NCBI GenBank assembly: GCA_018066285.1
Contig: JAGHRS010000003.1
Coordinates: 1 to 64,000 of the forward strand
DNA: 64,000 nt
Reading direction: 5' to 3'
Origin: Candidatus Treponema caballi
GTDB lineage: Bacteria; Spirochaetota; Spirochaetia; Treponematales; Treponemataceae
Shown here: positions 24,631 through 33,983 of the stretch, piece after piece
Layout: each line of letters starts with the position of its first letter
Position numbering within the stretch: position 1 is the first letter of the stretch
Program-made: the position numbers and the translations under genes
The notes under the pieces: generated by a model
Databases searched by the model: none
What the model saw: only the letters and a program-made list of their open reading frames with translations
What the model was told of the DNA's origin: nothing

Positions 24631-26373
24631 CTATTCGATCTGCTTTAATAAGAGACGTGCCCTGTGATTGTCCGGATTCAGCTTAACGCTGTATGTGAGA
24701 CTGAGCAGGGCATTTCTTTTTTCCTGCAGATCATATTGAATGACACCTATTCTGTACTGCACTTCTGAAAGCGTCACAGGATCTTCGATTTCAGGTGCCA
24801 GGGCACTGTATATTTCAAGCGCCTTCAGATAATTGTGTTCTGCTGTATACACAGCGGCACAGTTCATGAGCACGCTTTCATCCGGCATAGTATCACGGAC
24901 ATTCATACGGTTTTCATAAAGGAGACGTGCGTCTTCATACTCACCGTTTTTAAGCGCAAACCACGCAGCAAGCTCGCATTCCCAATCCTCAAGTTCATCG
25001 ATATATTCTGACGGAGTTCCCATTCCATGCATTGACACCAGGAAGTTTGAGAAAAGCTCAGAAGCAGCCGCTTCATTGTGATGAGCACAAAGCCAGCTCA
25101 CAGCCCACCGTACCATATATGGCTCATAGTGATCAGGAAGACGCGTTTTTTCGAGCAGAGACCAGACTTCTGACAGGCATTTTTCCTCACTTGCGTTTTC
25201 CATCTGCCAGCAGACGCGGGTATATTCCACAAGCAGTTCTGGAGAATAATGCTCTGCAAGAGAGTCATCCAGTTTCTTCATGGCATCAGCAAGCGGGATT
25301 CGCGGAATTGCATCATGCGCTTCCATGGCCAGCGTTTTGAGATTGTTCGTCCTGAAAACGTTTTTCTCCGCTGCGTACGCTTTTTCTTCAGCATCGCCGG
25401 CAATGGCGAAATTAACATAGGCAACCAGCCCCGGTACATACTCAGGATATAATTCAGTTACAGCAAGCAGCAGGCTGCGTGCGTTCGCATTATCCTTCTT
25501 AAGAATGGCATAATGAGCCGCGTTCTTATACAGAACAGCCGGCGCCTGAGTTTCCGGAGACGCTATCCGTGTCAGCCAGAAGTCATAAGCGCGTTCAATA
25601 TCTCCGGTCTGCAGCCAGGCATCAGAGCAGATGAGTTCCGCCGCCTCAATATCTTCTGGTTCAGTGCAGTTCTGAATGATGAACTTACAGCCTTCTATAC
25701 TGCGGTTGTAATTCTCAGCATCATAGTCGAGCAACGCCCAGAAAAAAGGAGATTCTTCTGTTGAATACGTTCCGGGATGCAGACGGGCGGCATTCTTCAA
25801 ATCTCCCTGCACAGCAAGCAGAATCGCGCTGTTTCTGAGCCAGCGGGAATCGCGGGTTGCCTTGAATGCAGACTGGTACATGTCTGAAAAGCGGCTTTCA
25901 TAGAACAACTCAGGAGAAGCAACCTGCCTGAGGCACGTCTCAACATACAGAGAATCAAACCAGGAGCCTTTCAGCTTCTGTGCGTACGGAAGGGCTTCTT
26001 CAATACGTCCCTGATCAAGCAGCTGCTGAACATAGACAGCGGTAAGTTCAACACTGTCCGGAAGTTTCTTCATGGATGAAAGCAGGAACTTCTCAGCTGC
26101 CGAATCTGCACCGAGTGCGCGGTACCGTTTAATGATACTGAGCCGTTGAGCTACACTGTAAGCGGATTTCTGGGCTTTTTTAAGATAAGACAGCGCATCA
26201 TCAGTTTCATTCTGAGTGATATAGCCATCAATAAGTGAAAGTTTTGTTGAAAAATTTGCTTTTCTGAAATTTCCCCCGCAACCTGTAAAAAGCAGGCTGC
26301 AGAGGATGAGGAACAGTACGGGGAATGTCTTAATTTTCCGGAAGGTCTTTCCGGATATTATCAAGGACTGCAT
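24631..26373 (-). CDS. TPR-repeat lipoprotein
   Basis: No specific function is recognised. The 580-aa product has a signal peptide with lipobox FTGC (Cys32). The rest is almost wholly helical with tetratricopeptide-like repeats, clearest near the N-terminus (DDALSYLKKAQKSAYSVAQR) and at the C-terminus (YRIGVIQYDLQEKRNALLSL, then LNPDNHRARLLLKQ). Such proteins act as scaffolds in envelope assembly. The ATG at 26373 lies inside nusB, overlapping it by 44 nt, with no SD; translation probably depends on nusB termination. The stop converges on groES with 3 bp between them. Confidence 0.82.
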   Translation of the reverse strand: MQSLIISGKTFRKIKTFPVLFLILCSLLFTGCGGNFRKANFSTKLSLIDGYITQNETDDALSYLKKAQKSAYSVAQRLSIIKRYRALGADSAAEKFLLSSMKKLPDSVELTAVYVQQLLDQGRIEEALPYAQKLKGSWFDSLYVETCLRQVASPELFYESRFSDMYQSAFKATRDSRWLRNSAILLAVQGDLKNAARLHPGTYSTEESPFFWALLDYDAENYNRSIEGCKFIIQNCTEPEDIEAAELICSDAWLQTGDIERAYDFWLTRIASPETQAPAVLYKNAAHYAILKKDNANARSLLLAVTELYPEYVPGLVAYVNFAIAGDAEEKAYAAEKNVFRTNNLKTLAMEAHDAIPRIPLADAMKKLDDSLAEHYSPELLVEYTRVCWQMENASEEKCLSEVWSLLEKTRLPDHYEPYMVRWAVSWLCAHHNEAAASELFSNFLVSMHGMGTPSEYIDELEDWECELAAWFALKNGEYEDARLLYENRMNVRDTMPDESVLMNCAAVYTAEHNYLKALEIYSALAPEIEDPVTLSEVQYRIGVIQYDLQEKRNALLSLTYSVKLNPDNHRARLLLKQIE

Positions 26374-26749
26374 TCACGAATTTATAGGAATCATCGGCTC
26401 CAAATTCTTTTGAAATGCCGATAGCTTCATCAATGATAATTGACGGATGTATATCCTTCTGAAAAAGAAGCGGATATACACTGATACGAAGGATTGCAAG
26501 ATCAACCTTGTTAAGGCGTTCAAAATCCCAGTTTACAAGATGCTTCTTAATAATTTCGTCAATTTCATCGATATGTTCAATGGTTCCTGTAGTCAGCAAA
26601 CGTGCAAACGTTAAGACGTCACTGCCCATATCCTCAAGTTTTTCCGGTTCTTTCCAATCAAACTTGAGTAACGTATCAATATCAACACCACCTACATTCC
26701 AGGAGTAAAGAGCCTGAAATGCAAGTTCTCTGCCATCTCTTCTTGCCAT
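26330..26749 (-). CDS. nusB: Transcription antitermination factor NusB
   Basis: Binds boxA RNA with NusE/S10 in rRNA antitermination. The 139-aa product begins MARRDGRELAFQALYS (the usual ARR-x-REAALQALY start) and has the C-terminal IIDEAIGISKEFGADDSYKFV, standard for the family. I prefer the ATG at 26749, 8 nt past the previous stop; an in-frame start at 26770 would overlap that gene. The gene sits inside an operon alaS - chaperone - nusB - TPR lipoprotein. Confidence 0.93.
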   Translation of the reverse strand: MARRDGRELAFQALYSWNVGGVDIDTLLKFDWKEPEKLEDMGSDVLTFARLLTTGTIEHIDEIDEIIKKHLVNWDFERLNKVDLAILRISVYPLLFQKDIHPSIIIDEAIGISKEFGADDSYKFVNAVLDNIRKDLPEN

Positions 26750-26756
26750 ACCGGAA

Positions 26757-27833
26757 TCACCAGCCTTCAAGAAGTGAAGTCAGAGCTGCATCTTTCTTCA
26801 GCATCTGATAGTTTGACGGAGTGCGCAGTGAATCGGTTACATCCTTTGTAGCTGTTGTAAAGTATTCAGACTGCTTCTGCTGTGTCAATGCACTGCGGAT
26901 ATATTCATATACCGTTGTGGTTGAATCCGGAGTAACAACATCACTCAGAGAAAGAAGTTTTGCATCATAGTGACAGATAATCTGATAGAACTGGAAATCA
27001 TTTGCTGTTTCAGTAACGGTTGAAATAAAGCCATCTTCATTTGCAAACAGCTGAAGCAGTGCATTGTAATCAATACCAAGCTGCTGGGCGGCTGTATTGC
27101 TCTTGCTTACATACATATCTCCAGCCTGGAAGCCTGCAGTTCCTGTCTGACCGCGTGCACGGAGAGAATCAGCTGATTCCGTTCCATTCTTGTAACCATT
27201 GTACAGACTGTCTGCAAATGCACGTCCCTTATCTTTTTCAACAACAACAAGGAACATCTTGATGATGTCATTCTGAGCCAGGGATGAACGGTTCAAGTCA
27301 TAGTATGATCTGATTTCAGCATCAGTTGCAGCAATTGAAGCAATTTCATCCTGCTTAAGAGAAAGAACATACTGCTGCATAAGGTATTGGTTTTTAAGGA
27401 AAGTCTTGTATTCAGCAGTTGTAACACCAGCCTGCTTCATGAAAAACTCATCAAGGCTTATACCCATCTGCTTACGGACTTCTTCTGCAAAATCTGCTTC
27501 AGAAATGATCTGACCAACCTGCTGTGCAAGAGTGCTCAGGAACAGTTCATTGACCTGAGTATCAGTCAGAGCCATGCCTGCTTTTGCCGCAGCCTGAAGA
27601 ATAAGTTTTTCATTAATGAGAATATCAAGGACTTCAAGTTTCTGTTCAGTCGTGAAACTTGCCAAACCATACTGGATTTTGTACATTTCACAGCGGTTTT
27701 TCAAATCTTTGACAGTAATTGATTCCGTTTTGTTTAATTTGATTGTAACAAGTGGCTGCAAGTCCTTCTGCTGAGCGAAGACCATTCCGGTAAAAAGCAG
27801 ACACATCATGATACAAACTACAGTTTTTTTCAT
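26757..27833 (-). CDS. SurA-like periplasmic chaperone
   Basis: The 358-aa exported protein has the signal peptide MKKTVVCIMMCLLFTGMVFA with cleavage before QQKD. The N-terminal domain (about 35-160) resembles SurA/PrsA N-domains: TTEQKLEVLDILINEKLILQ, then an A-x-K-x-G-M-A-LTD region. The C-terminal half is less clear; I cannot identify a full parvulin PPIase motif, so the isomerase activity is uncertain. A role in outer-membrane protein folding is inferred. The start at 27833 gives correct SD spacing (AAAGG); the ATG at 27842 would touch the SD. Confidence 0.75.
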   Translation of the reverse strand: MKKTVVCIMMCLLFTGMVFAQQKDLQPLVTIKLNKTESITVKDLKNRCEMYKIQYGLASFTTEQKLEVLDILINEKLILQAAAKAGMALTDTQVNELFLSTLAQQVGQIISEADFAEEVRKQMGISLDEFFMKQAGVTTAEYKTFLKNQYLMQQYVLSLKQDEIASIAATDAEIRSYYDLNRSSLAQNDIIKMFLVVVEKDKGRAFADSLYNGYKNGTESADSLRARGQTGTAGFQAGDMYVSKSNTAAQQLGIDYNALLQLFANEDGFISTVTETANDFQFYQIICHYDAKLLSLSDVVTPDSTTTVYEYIRSALTQQKQSEYFTTATKDVTDSLRTPSNYQMLKKDAALTSLLEGW

Positions 27834-27897
27834 ATTAATCATCCTTTGCTATATGAATGTATTATGTAAACAGTCAATATTTCAAATCGTTACAAGA

Positions 27898-29700
27898 TTA
27901 TTCGATAACAGCCCTGATTCTGCGTACACCTGCAGAAGAAGACTGCTCTTTTGTAATCTTGAAGTGACCGATGAGGCCTGTGTGCTCTACGTGAGGACCA
28001 CCGCAGACTTCCTTGCTGAACCAGTCTTTCTCAACATCGCGGCCGATTGTGTAGACTTTGACGTCTTCGCCGTACTTGTTGGTAAACAGAGCGCGGGCTC
28101 CAGAAGCCTTAGCAGCTTCAAGGCTCATGATCTGCATGGTTACAGGAAGGTCTTCCTTAATCTTTTCGTTGACGATATCCTCAGCCTGCTTTACTTCTTC
28201 CGGAGTCATAGGGCGTTCGAAAGTGAAGTCAAAGCGCATGCGCTCGTTGTTGATATTTGAACCCTTCTGAGCAACCTGCGCTCCCAGGATGTTGACCAGT
28301 GCCTGCTGCAAGAGGTGTGTAGCAGTGTGGTACTTTGTCGTGATTTCAGACTGTTCTGCAAGTCCGCCCTTTGCCTTTCCGGCATCGAGTGACTTAGAAG
28401 CTTCCTGATGCTTCTTCTCTGCTTCCTTGAAGCCTTCAACATCAACAGTGAAGCCGTTCTCTGCACCAAGCTCCTGTGTAAGCTCGAGCGGGAAGCCGAA
28501 TGTATCGTACAGGCGGAAGGCGACCTTACCGCTGATTTCCTTCTTAGGATTCTTCATCAGGTTAGGCAGCAGTTTCTGGAACTCAGCCTCGCCCTTCTTG
28601 AGCGTGTCACGGAAGCGCTCTTCCTCTGCGGTAAGCTCTTTCTTAATCTTCTCTGCGTTCTGCTCAAGTTCAGGATATGCATTCTTGAAGTTTGCAATGA
28701 CTGCGTCTGCAATTTCAGCAAGGAATGATCTGTCGATGCCGAGCTTCATGCCATGGCGTACTGCGCGGCGGATGAGGCGGCGGAGAACATAGCCAGCACC
28801 CAGGTTAGACGGCGTTACACCGCGCTGGTCACCCAGGATGAATGTGCTTGCACGTGAGTGGTCTGCAATGATGCGGACTGACATATCCTTTTCGTTGTCT
28901 GTGCCGTATGTGTAGCCGGAAAGCTCTTCAACCTTCCTGATGATTGGCTGGAAAACTTCTGTCAGGTAGACGCTTGTCTTTCCCTGCAGGATGCAGTTCG
29001 TTCTTTCAAGGCCCATACCGGTGTCGACGTTCTGCTTTGGCAGATTGACGAGGGTCTTTTCATCAATGCGGTTGTACTGCATGAAGACGTTGTTCCAGAT
29101 CTCCATCCAGTTTGCGCTGTCTGTACCCTTGTTTGAGCCTTCTGGAGGAAGACCTTCGCCAACCCAGTAGAAGATTTCTGTATCAGGACCGCAAGGACCT
29201 GTCGGGCCTGCTGCCCACCAGTTATCGCTTGCAGGAAGGTAAGCAATCTTATCCTCAGGCATGCCGTTGTCTTTCCAGTAACCGGCAGCTTCCTCATCGC
29301 GGGGAGCGTTCTCATCACCGGCGAAAACGGTGACGCTTATCTTGCGCGGATCCAGTGCGAGCCAGTCCTTGCCTGTAAGGAACTCGTAGCTGAACGCGAT
29401 TGATTCTTTCTTGAAATAGTCGCCGAGAGACCAGTTACCGAGCATCTCAAAGCAGGTAAGGTGGCTTGGATCGCCGACTTCGTCAATATCACCCGTGCGG
29501 ACGCATTTCTGATAGTCTGTAAGGCGTGTTCCGGCAGGGTGCTTCTCACCGAGCAGATACGGAACAAGCGGATGCATTCCGGCAGTTGTAAAAAGAACGG
29601 ATGGATCATTTTCAGGAATCAGAGACTGTCCTGAAATCTCAGCATGATTTTTTGATTTGAAGAACTCAATGTATTTTGAGCGTAATTCGTTTGCAGTCAT
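27898..29700 (-). CDS. alaS: Alanyl-tRNA synthetase, short form
   Basis: Charges tRNA-Ala. The 600-aa product has the class II core (residues 1-250: FFKSKNHAEISGQSLIP, CFEMLGNWSLGDYFKKE), the tRNA-recognition region and the editing domain with zinc ligands in HTATH and CGGPH. It ends right after the editing domain (AGVRRIRAVIE) and lacks the C-Ala domain that brings most bacterial AlaRS to about 875 aa. The start at 29700 agrees with the conserved N-terminus. TTGACT-N17-TACAAT ends 7 nt before the ATG without SD, predicting a leaderless mRNA. Confidence 0.95.
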   Translation of the reverse strand: MTANELRSKYIEFFKSKNHAEISGQSLIPENDPSVLFTTAGMHPLVPYLLGEKHPAGTRLTDYQKCVRTGDIDEVGDPSHLTCFEMLGNWSLGDYFKKESIAFSYEFLTGKDWLALDPRKISVTVFAGDENAPRDEEAAGYWKDNGMPEDKIAYLPASDNWWAAGPTGPCGPDTEIFYWVGEGLPPEGSNKGTDSANWMEIWNNVFMQYNRIDEKTLVNLPKQNVDTGMGLERTNCILQGKTSVYLTEVFQPIIRKVEELSGYTYGTDNEKDMSVRIIADHSRASTFILGDQRGVTPSNLGAGYVLRRLIRRAVRHGMKLGIDRSFLAEIADAVIANFKNAYPELEQNAEKIKKELTAEEERFRDTLKKGEAEFQKLLPNLMKNPKKEISGKVAFRLYDTFGFPLELTQELGAENGFTVDVEGFKEAEKKHQEASKSLDAGKAKGGLAEQSEITTKYHTATHLLQQALVNILGAQVAQKGSNINNERMRFDFTFERPMTPEEVKQAEDIVNEKIKEDLPVTMQIMSLEAAKASGARALFTNKYGEDVKVYTIGRDVEKDWFSKEVCGGPHVEHTGLIGHFKITKEQSSSAGVRRIRAVIE

Positions 29701-29707
29701 AACATAT

Positions 29708-29736
29708 ATTGTAAATTTCGCACAGTATAAAGTCAA
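29708..29736 (-). promoter_or_regulatory. alaS promoter, leaderless geometry
   Basis: TTGACT (29736-29731), 17-nt spacer, TACAAT (29713-29708). The alaS ATG begins 7 nt further on, at the expected transcription start. Confidence 0.75.
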
Positions 29737-29812
29737 TATGTACAAGCAGTAACACCTTGTAAACACAGCGTTTAAACTGAAACGGACATCTTTCCCATAA
29801 TTTTGATTTTTG

Positions 29813-29853
29813 CTATAATTTACGCATAAATTTCATGCGTAAAGAGGTTTTTT
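29813..29853 (+). promoter_or_regulatory. leuS promoter -10, inverted repeat and RBS
   Basis: TATAAT (29813-29818, with upstream TG as extended -10) is followed at once by the perfect 9-bp arms TTTACGCAT (29819-29827) and ATGCGTAAA (29835-29843), then AGAGG and six T before the ATG. The left arm covers the expected start site, so an operator is more likely than an RNA hairpin. Confidence 0.65.
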
Positions 29854-32382
29854 ATGGCAAAGTATCCATTTGAGACCATTGAGCCTAAATGGCAGGCTTA
29901 CTGGGACAAAAACAAGACATTCAAGGCAACGGAGGATGAGAGCTTCCCGAAGGAAAAGAGACGGTACGTTCTCGATATGTTCCCTTATCCGTCAGGAGCT
30001 GGACTGCACATCGGTCATCCTGAAGGCTACACTGCAACAGATATTTACTGCCGCTACCTACGCATGAACGGATACAATGTGTTGCACCCGATGGGATATG
30101 ACGCTTTCGGTCTTCCTGCAGAAAACTATGCTATCAAGACGGGAACACATCCGCGCGAAACAACGAACAAGAACATTGAAAACTTTACCCGCCAGATCAA
30201 GGCACTCGGATTCAGCTACGACTGGGACCGCTGCATTTCCACATGCGAGCCTGACTACTACAAGTGGACTCAGTGGATTTTCCTGCAGCTGTACAAGAAG
30301 GGCCTTGCTTACGAAGCAGAGACACCGATCAACTGGTGCCCGAGCTGCATGACCGGCCTTGCAAACGAAGAAGTCAAGGAAGGCAAATGCGAGAGATGCG
30401 GTGCTGAAGTTACCCACAAGACAATCCGCCAGTGGATCTTAAAGATTACTGACTACGCTGACCGCCTGGATAGTGAGCTCGACACTCTCGACTGGCCGGA
30501 AAGCGTAAAGCTCATGCAGCACAACTGGATTGGAAAGTCCACCGGTGCTGAAGTTACCTTCACCGTCGCTGACAAGGACGGAAAGCCGACTGACAAAGAC
30601 CTGACCGTTTACACTACACGCTGCGATACACTGTTCGGCGCAACCTACATGGTTGTAAGCCCTGAGCACAAGATTATTCCTGCCATCACGACACCTGAGC
30701 AGGAAGCTGCCGTTAAGGCATATCAGGAAGCAGCCGCAAAGAAGAGCGACCTTGAGAGAACTGACCTTGCAAAAGACAAGACCGGCGTTTTCTCTGGCTC
30801 TTATGCAATCAACCCGGTAAACGGCAAGCTCATCCCGATCTGGATTGCAGACTACGTCCTCATTTCATACGGTACGGGCGCAATCATGGCTGTTCCGGCA
30901 CACGATGACCGCGACTGGGATTTCGCAAAGAAGTTCGATCTGCCAATCATTGAGGTTCTGAAAAGCGAAGTTGACGTTCAGAAAGAGCCTTGGTGCGAAG
31001 ACGGTATCCACGTCAACTCAGAGTTCCTTGACGGACTCAACAAGCAGGACGCCATCGACAAGATGCTTGAATTCCTTGAAGAAAAGAAGATTGGCCGCAA
31101 GGCAGTCAACTATAAGCTCCGCGACTGGGTTTACTCACGCCAGCGCTACTGGGGCGAGCCTATCCCGCTGATTCACTGTCCGGACTGCGGCACAGTTCCA
31201 GTTCCGGAAGAAGAACTGCCGCTCAAGCTGCCTGAAGTAAAGAGCTATCAGCCGACAGGCACAGGCGAAAGCCCGCTCGCTGCTATTGACAGCTGGGTAA
31301 ACTGCAAGTGTCCTAAGTGCGGCAAAGAAGCAAAGCGCGAGACAAACACCATGCCTCAGTGGGGCGGTTCATGCTGGTATTACCTGCGCTATCTTGACCC
31401 GAACAACAATGAGCGCTTCTGCTCTGAGAAGGCTGAAAAGTACTGGATGCCAGTTGACCTGTACATTGGTGGTGCTGAGCACGCTGTTCTCCACCTGCTG
31501 TATGCACGCTTCTGGCACAAGGTTCTGTACGATATCGGCGTTGTCTCAACAAAAGAGCCGTTCCAGCGCCTGATCAACCAGGGAATGATCACTTCATTCG
31601 CCTACCAGCGCAAGAACAAGACACTCGTTCCTGTTGATGAAGTCGAGCAGAACGCAGCCGGCGAGTGGATTGAGAAGGCAACAGGCGAAAAGCTTGAGCA
31701 GGTTGTCGCTAAAATGAGTAAGTCACTCAAGAACGTCATCAATCCTGATGAGATGATAAAGCAGTACGGTACCGACAGTGTCCGCATGTACGAAATGTTC
31801 ATGGGACCGCTCACCGTCAGCAAGCCGTGGAACACACAGGGCCTGATCGGTGTAAACCGCTTCCTTGAGAAAGTATGGGCAATCGGCGAAAAGCCACTGA
31901 CTGACGCAGAGCCGGACAAGGCAATGCTCAAGCTGCTCCATAAGACAATCAAGAAGGTCACGGATGACACTGCTACATTGAACTTCAACACGGCAATCAG
32001 CCAGATGATGATTTTCATCAACGACGTGGCAAAACTCAATGAAGTTCCACGTTCACTGTGGACTGACTTTGTAAAGCTGCTTTCACCATACGCTCCGCAC
32101 CTTGGCGAGGAGCTCTGGGAAAAGCTCGGCAACACAAAGACCATCGCTTACGAAAAGTGGCCTGAGTATGTTGATGCTTACACAAAGGATGACAGCTGCA
32201 CAATCGTCGTTCAGGTTAACGGCAAAATCAGGGATAAGCTTGAAATGCCTCTGAACGCTGACAAGGCTGAAGTCGAGAAGGCAGCGCTCGCATCTGAGGG
32301 TGCCGTAAAGTTCATGGATGGCAAGACACCAATGAAGGTAATCGTCGTCCCGAACAAGCTGGTCAACATCGTCGTGAAATAA
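29854..32382 (+). CDS. leuS: Leucyl-tRNA synthetase
   Basis: Charges tRNA-Leu; 842 aa, normal length. Class I signatures are present: HIGH in [12 protein letters not shown] (about residue 50) and KMSKSLKN (about 623). Between them lies the CP1 editing domain with [15 protein letters not shown] and [13 protein letters not shown]. Zinc-type cysteine pairs CPSC/CERC and CPDC/CPKC are visible. The C-terminal domain ends in [13 protein letters not shown]. It is transcribed divergently from alaS, with 153 bp between the start codons. Confidence 0.97.
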   Translation: MAKYPFETIEPKWQAYWDKNKTFKATEDESFPKEKRRYVLDMFPYPSGAGLHIGHPEGYTATDIYCRYLRMNGYNVLHPMGYDAFGLPAENYAIKTGTHPRETTNKNIENFTRQIKALGFSYDWDRCISTCEPDYYKWTQWIFLQLYKKGLAYEAETPINWCPSCMTGLANEEVKEGKCERCGAEVTHKTIRQWILKITDYADRLDSELDTLDWPESVKLMQHNWIGKSTGAEVTFTVADKDGKPTDKDLTVYTTRCDTLFGATYMVVSPEHKIIPAITTPEQEAAVKAYQEAAAKKSDLERTDLAKDKTGVFSGSYAINPVNGKLIPIWIADYVLISYGTGAIMAVPAHDDRDWDFAKKFDLPIIEVLKSEVDVQKEPWCEDGIHVNSEFLDGLNKQDAIDKMLEFLEEKKIGRKAVNYKLRDWVYSRQRYWGEPIPLIHCPDCGTVPVPEEELPLKLPEVKSYQPTGTGESPLAAIDSWVNCKCPKCGKEAKRETNTMPQWGGSCWYYLRYLDPNNNERFCSEKAEKYWMPVDLYIGGAEHAVLHLLYARFWHKVLYDIGVVSTKEPFQRLINQGMITSFAYQRKNKTLVPVDEVEQNAAGEWIEKATGEKLEQVVAKMSKSLKNVINPDEMIKQYGTDSVRMYEMFMGPLTVSKPWNTQGLIGVNRFLEKVWAIGEKPLTDAEPDKAMLKLLHKTIKKVTDDTATLNFNTAISQMMIFINDVAKLNEVPRSLWTDFVKLLSPYAPHLGEELWEKLGNTKTIAYEKWPEYVDAYTKDDSCTIVVQVNGKIRDKLEMPLNADKAEVEKAALASEGAVKFMDGKTPMKVIVVPNKLVNIVVK

Positions 32383-32426
32383 AGCGCACAAGCGACGATG
32401 GCGGGTGTGCTGCACGGAAAAACAGG

Positions 32427-32478
32427 AAAATGTGGTGCTTTTTTTCGAGTTTTCGAATTTCAGGCACCACATTTTTTG
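32427..32478 (+). terminator. leuS terminator with long stem
   Basis: AAAATGTGGTGC (32427-32438) and GCACCACATTTT (32464-32475) form a perfect 12-bp stem with a T-run. The loop holds a small CGAG/TTCG-type hairpin. Weaker outer arms (GCGCACAAGCGAC and GTCGCAGCTTGCGC) extend the structure on both sides. Confidence 0.8.
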
Positions 32479-32520
32479 TCGCAGCTTGCGCACTCAACAT
32501 GCTCTTTCAGGAACTAGTGG

Positions 32521-32633
32521 CTTGAAAACGCTCCACGGTCTGTCAAAAGCCTGTAAAAGCGCCATAATGCAGTGCTTTGAACCGGACGAAGCGTACTTTC
32601 TTCTGCTTTTCAAAGCACTCGTGTCGTTTTCAA
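32521..32633. repeat. Nested inverted repeat, possible structured RNA or mini-element
   Basis: The outer arms TTGAAAACG (32522-32530) and CGTTTTCAA (32625-32633) enclose the inner arms AGTGCTTTGA (32571-32580) and TCAAAGCACT (32610-32619). Both are perfect. The 113-bp unit has no coding potential I trust. Confidence 0.55.
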
Positions 32634-32706
32634 TCTAACAGAATGGTTACCTAAAACGCTTTTCTCAAAAAAAGGCACCAGAAAAAGCAGGAATACCGTG
32701 CAAGGC

Positions 32707-32747
32707 AAAAAAAGCGTGCGCTCACAAAAGAACACACGCTTTTTTTT
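32707..32747 (-). terminator. Terminator of the carboxypeptidase operon
   Basis: The arms AAAAAAAGCGTG and CACGCTTTTTTT have A/T runs on both sides. On the minus strand the stem begins within the stop codon of the carboxypeptidase gene. Confidence 0.85.
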
Positions 32748-33633
32748 ACTCTGCATCTCTCCAACAAGCCACAAATTCAATCATGTACTGCTGGATGTCG
32801 TTGAACCATGCTTTCTGAAGCTCACACGCAGGAACGCCGATGTAGCGGAAGTGCCAGCATTCCCAGCGGAAGCCCGTAATCGGCTCATAGCCTTGCGGGA
32901 AAGAAAGGCTGAAACCATACTCGGCGGCGTGCTTTGTAAGCCATCTGCACGGCGCGGTCTCAGCGTAATCGTCTTCTATTGAGCCAAAGTCTATCGCCGT
33001 ACCAAGCTGATGCTGGCTGGTTCCGGCGCGAGCACTTTCACGCTCGGCTTCTTCAAGGCCGTCTATGCGTACCCACTTTGCGAACACCTGCTCCTGATAC
33101 GAGTATGACCGGTATGTTGAGCTTACGAGAAGCGAAAGACCTTCTGCTTTTGCGGCATTTGCCATGACAGTAAGCGCTTCCTCAACCGGCGCACGGAGAC
33201 TGAGGTCATTTCTGTTGATCGGGTACGCGCTGTTCTTTACAAGCGGCACCAGATCAGCAGGCTCGTAATCAGAGCCGATAAAATGCGTCTTGTCTATGTA
33301 GACCAGGTAGCCTTCAGTATCAGCGGCGTCAACGGCCTTAATATCTGATATGAAGAGCGCCGGAGAAGATGCTATCTTTGAGCAGATGGCGTCCACCTCA
33401 GCCTGATATTCAACAGGATGCGGAATTGCCTTGAAAGCAGCGGTTGCAGCAGTAAGGCGGACCTCATCCGGAGACATTCTGGAAGCTGCAGAAACAGAAG
33501 CAACCGGCACGGCTGATGAAGGAACAGAGTTATCAGCCGCACTTTTCAAACGGGAACATGCAGTCAGACTACACGCCAGCACAACACCAGCAACGACGCT
33601 TATCAATGAGTACATAATCTTTTTTGAACGCAT
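32746..33633 (-). CDS. D-alanyl-D-alanine carboxypeptidase lipoprotein (VanY/M15B type)
   Basis: The 295-aa lipoprotein (lipobox SLTAC, Cys26) has a C-terminal zinc peptidase domain (about 130-280) that trims D-Ala from peptidoglycan stem peptides. Motifs include SSTYRSYSYQEQVFAKWV, the metal-binding SQHQLGTAIDFG (S-x-H-x2-G-x-A-x-D) and WECWHFRY with the second His. All expected catalytic residues are present. It is the last gene of the phosphatase-STAS operon, 5 nt after the STAS stop, which puts a cell-wall enzyme under the same transcript as a signalling module. Confidence 0.88.
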   Translation of the reverse strand: MRSKKIMYSLISVVAGVVLACSLTACSRLKSAADNSVPSSAVPVASVSAASRMSPDEVRLTAATAAFKAIPHPVEYQAEVDAICSKIASSPALFISDIKAVDAADTEGYLVYIDKTHFIGSDYEPADLVPLVKNSAYPINRNDLSLRAPVEEALTVMANAAKAEGLSLLVSSTYRSYSYQEQVFAKWVRIDGLEEAERESARAGTSQHQLGTAIDFGSIEDDYAETAPCRWLTKHAAEYGFSLSFPQGYEPITGFRWECWHFRYIGVPACELQKAWFNDIQQYMIEFVACWRDAE

Positions 33634-33638
33634 AAAAC

Positions 33639-33965
33639 TTACAGAACCTCAGTTACTGAATGAATGATGTTGAACGTATCCGTAAAACCGGTACTGTCGA
33701 GTGCTTTATAGGCAGCAGAAGACGGCCTCATCAGATACAGCTTGAATCCGGTATCTTCACCATCATTGAAAACGCCCATAATGACACCAAGTCCGGAAGA
33801 ATCAATATCAGTAACTTCACTCAGATCAAGAACAAGGTTGTTCTCGCGGATGTACGAATATGACTTTGTCTTGAACTCACCGTATGTATATGAATTGATG
33901 ATACCGCTCAATTCAAGCAGCATGTAGTTTGCACCACGTTTTTCGTTAATGCGCATTGTATCCAT
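33639..33965 (-). CDS. STAS-domain anti-sigma-factor antagonist
   Basis: The 108-aa single-domain STAS protein of SpoIIAA/RsbV type. Antagonists of this type bind an anti-sigma or other partner when dephosphorylated. The phospho-acceptor serine lies in LDLSEVTDIDSSGLGVIMGV near residue 55. SD GAGAGGA precedes the ATG. It follows two SpoIIE-type phosphatases in the same operon, which are the obvious dephosphorylating enzymes. No RsbW/SpoIIAB-type kinase is in the window. Confidence 0.88.
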   Translation of the reverse strand: MDTMRINEKRGANYMLLELSGIINSYTYGEFKTKSYSYIRENNLVLDLSEVTDIDSSGLGVIMGVFNDGEDTGFKLYLMRPSSAAYKALDSTGFTDTFNIIHSVTEVL

Positions 33966-33983
33966 AACGCTTTATCCTCTCTA

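Larger units (their letters stand above)
32383..32745. other. 363-bp intergenic region with stacked inverted repeats
   Basis: No gene is supported. It contains the leuS terminator, a nested inverted repeat at 32521-32633 and the terminator of the carboxypeptidase gene; these are listed separately. A minus-strand frame of about 40 codons through 32510-32630 has no plausible ATG start or ribosome-binding site. Confidence 0.6.
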
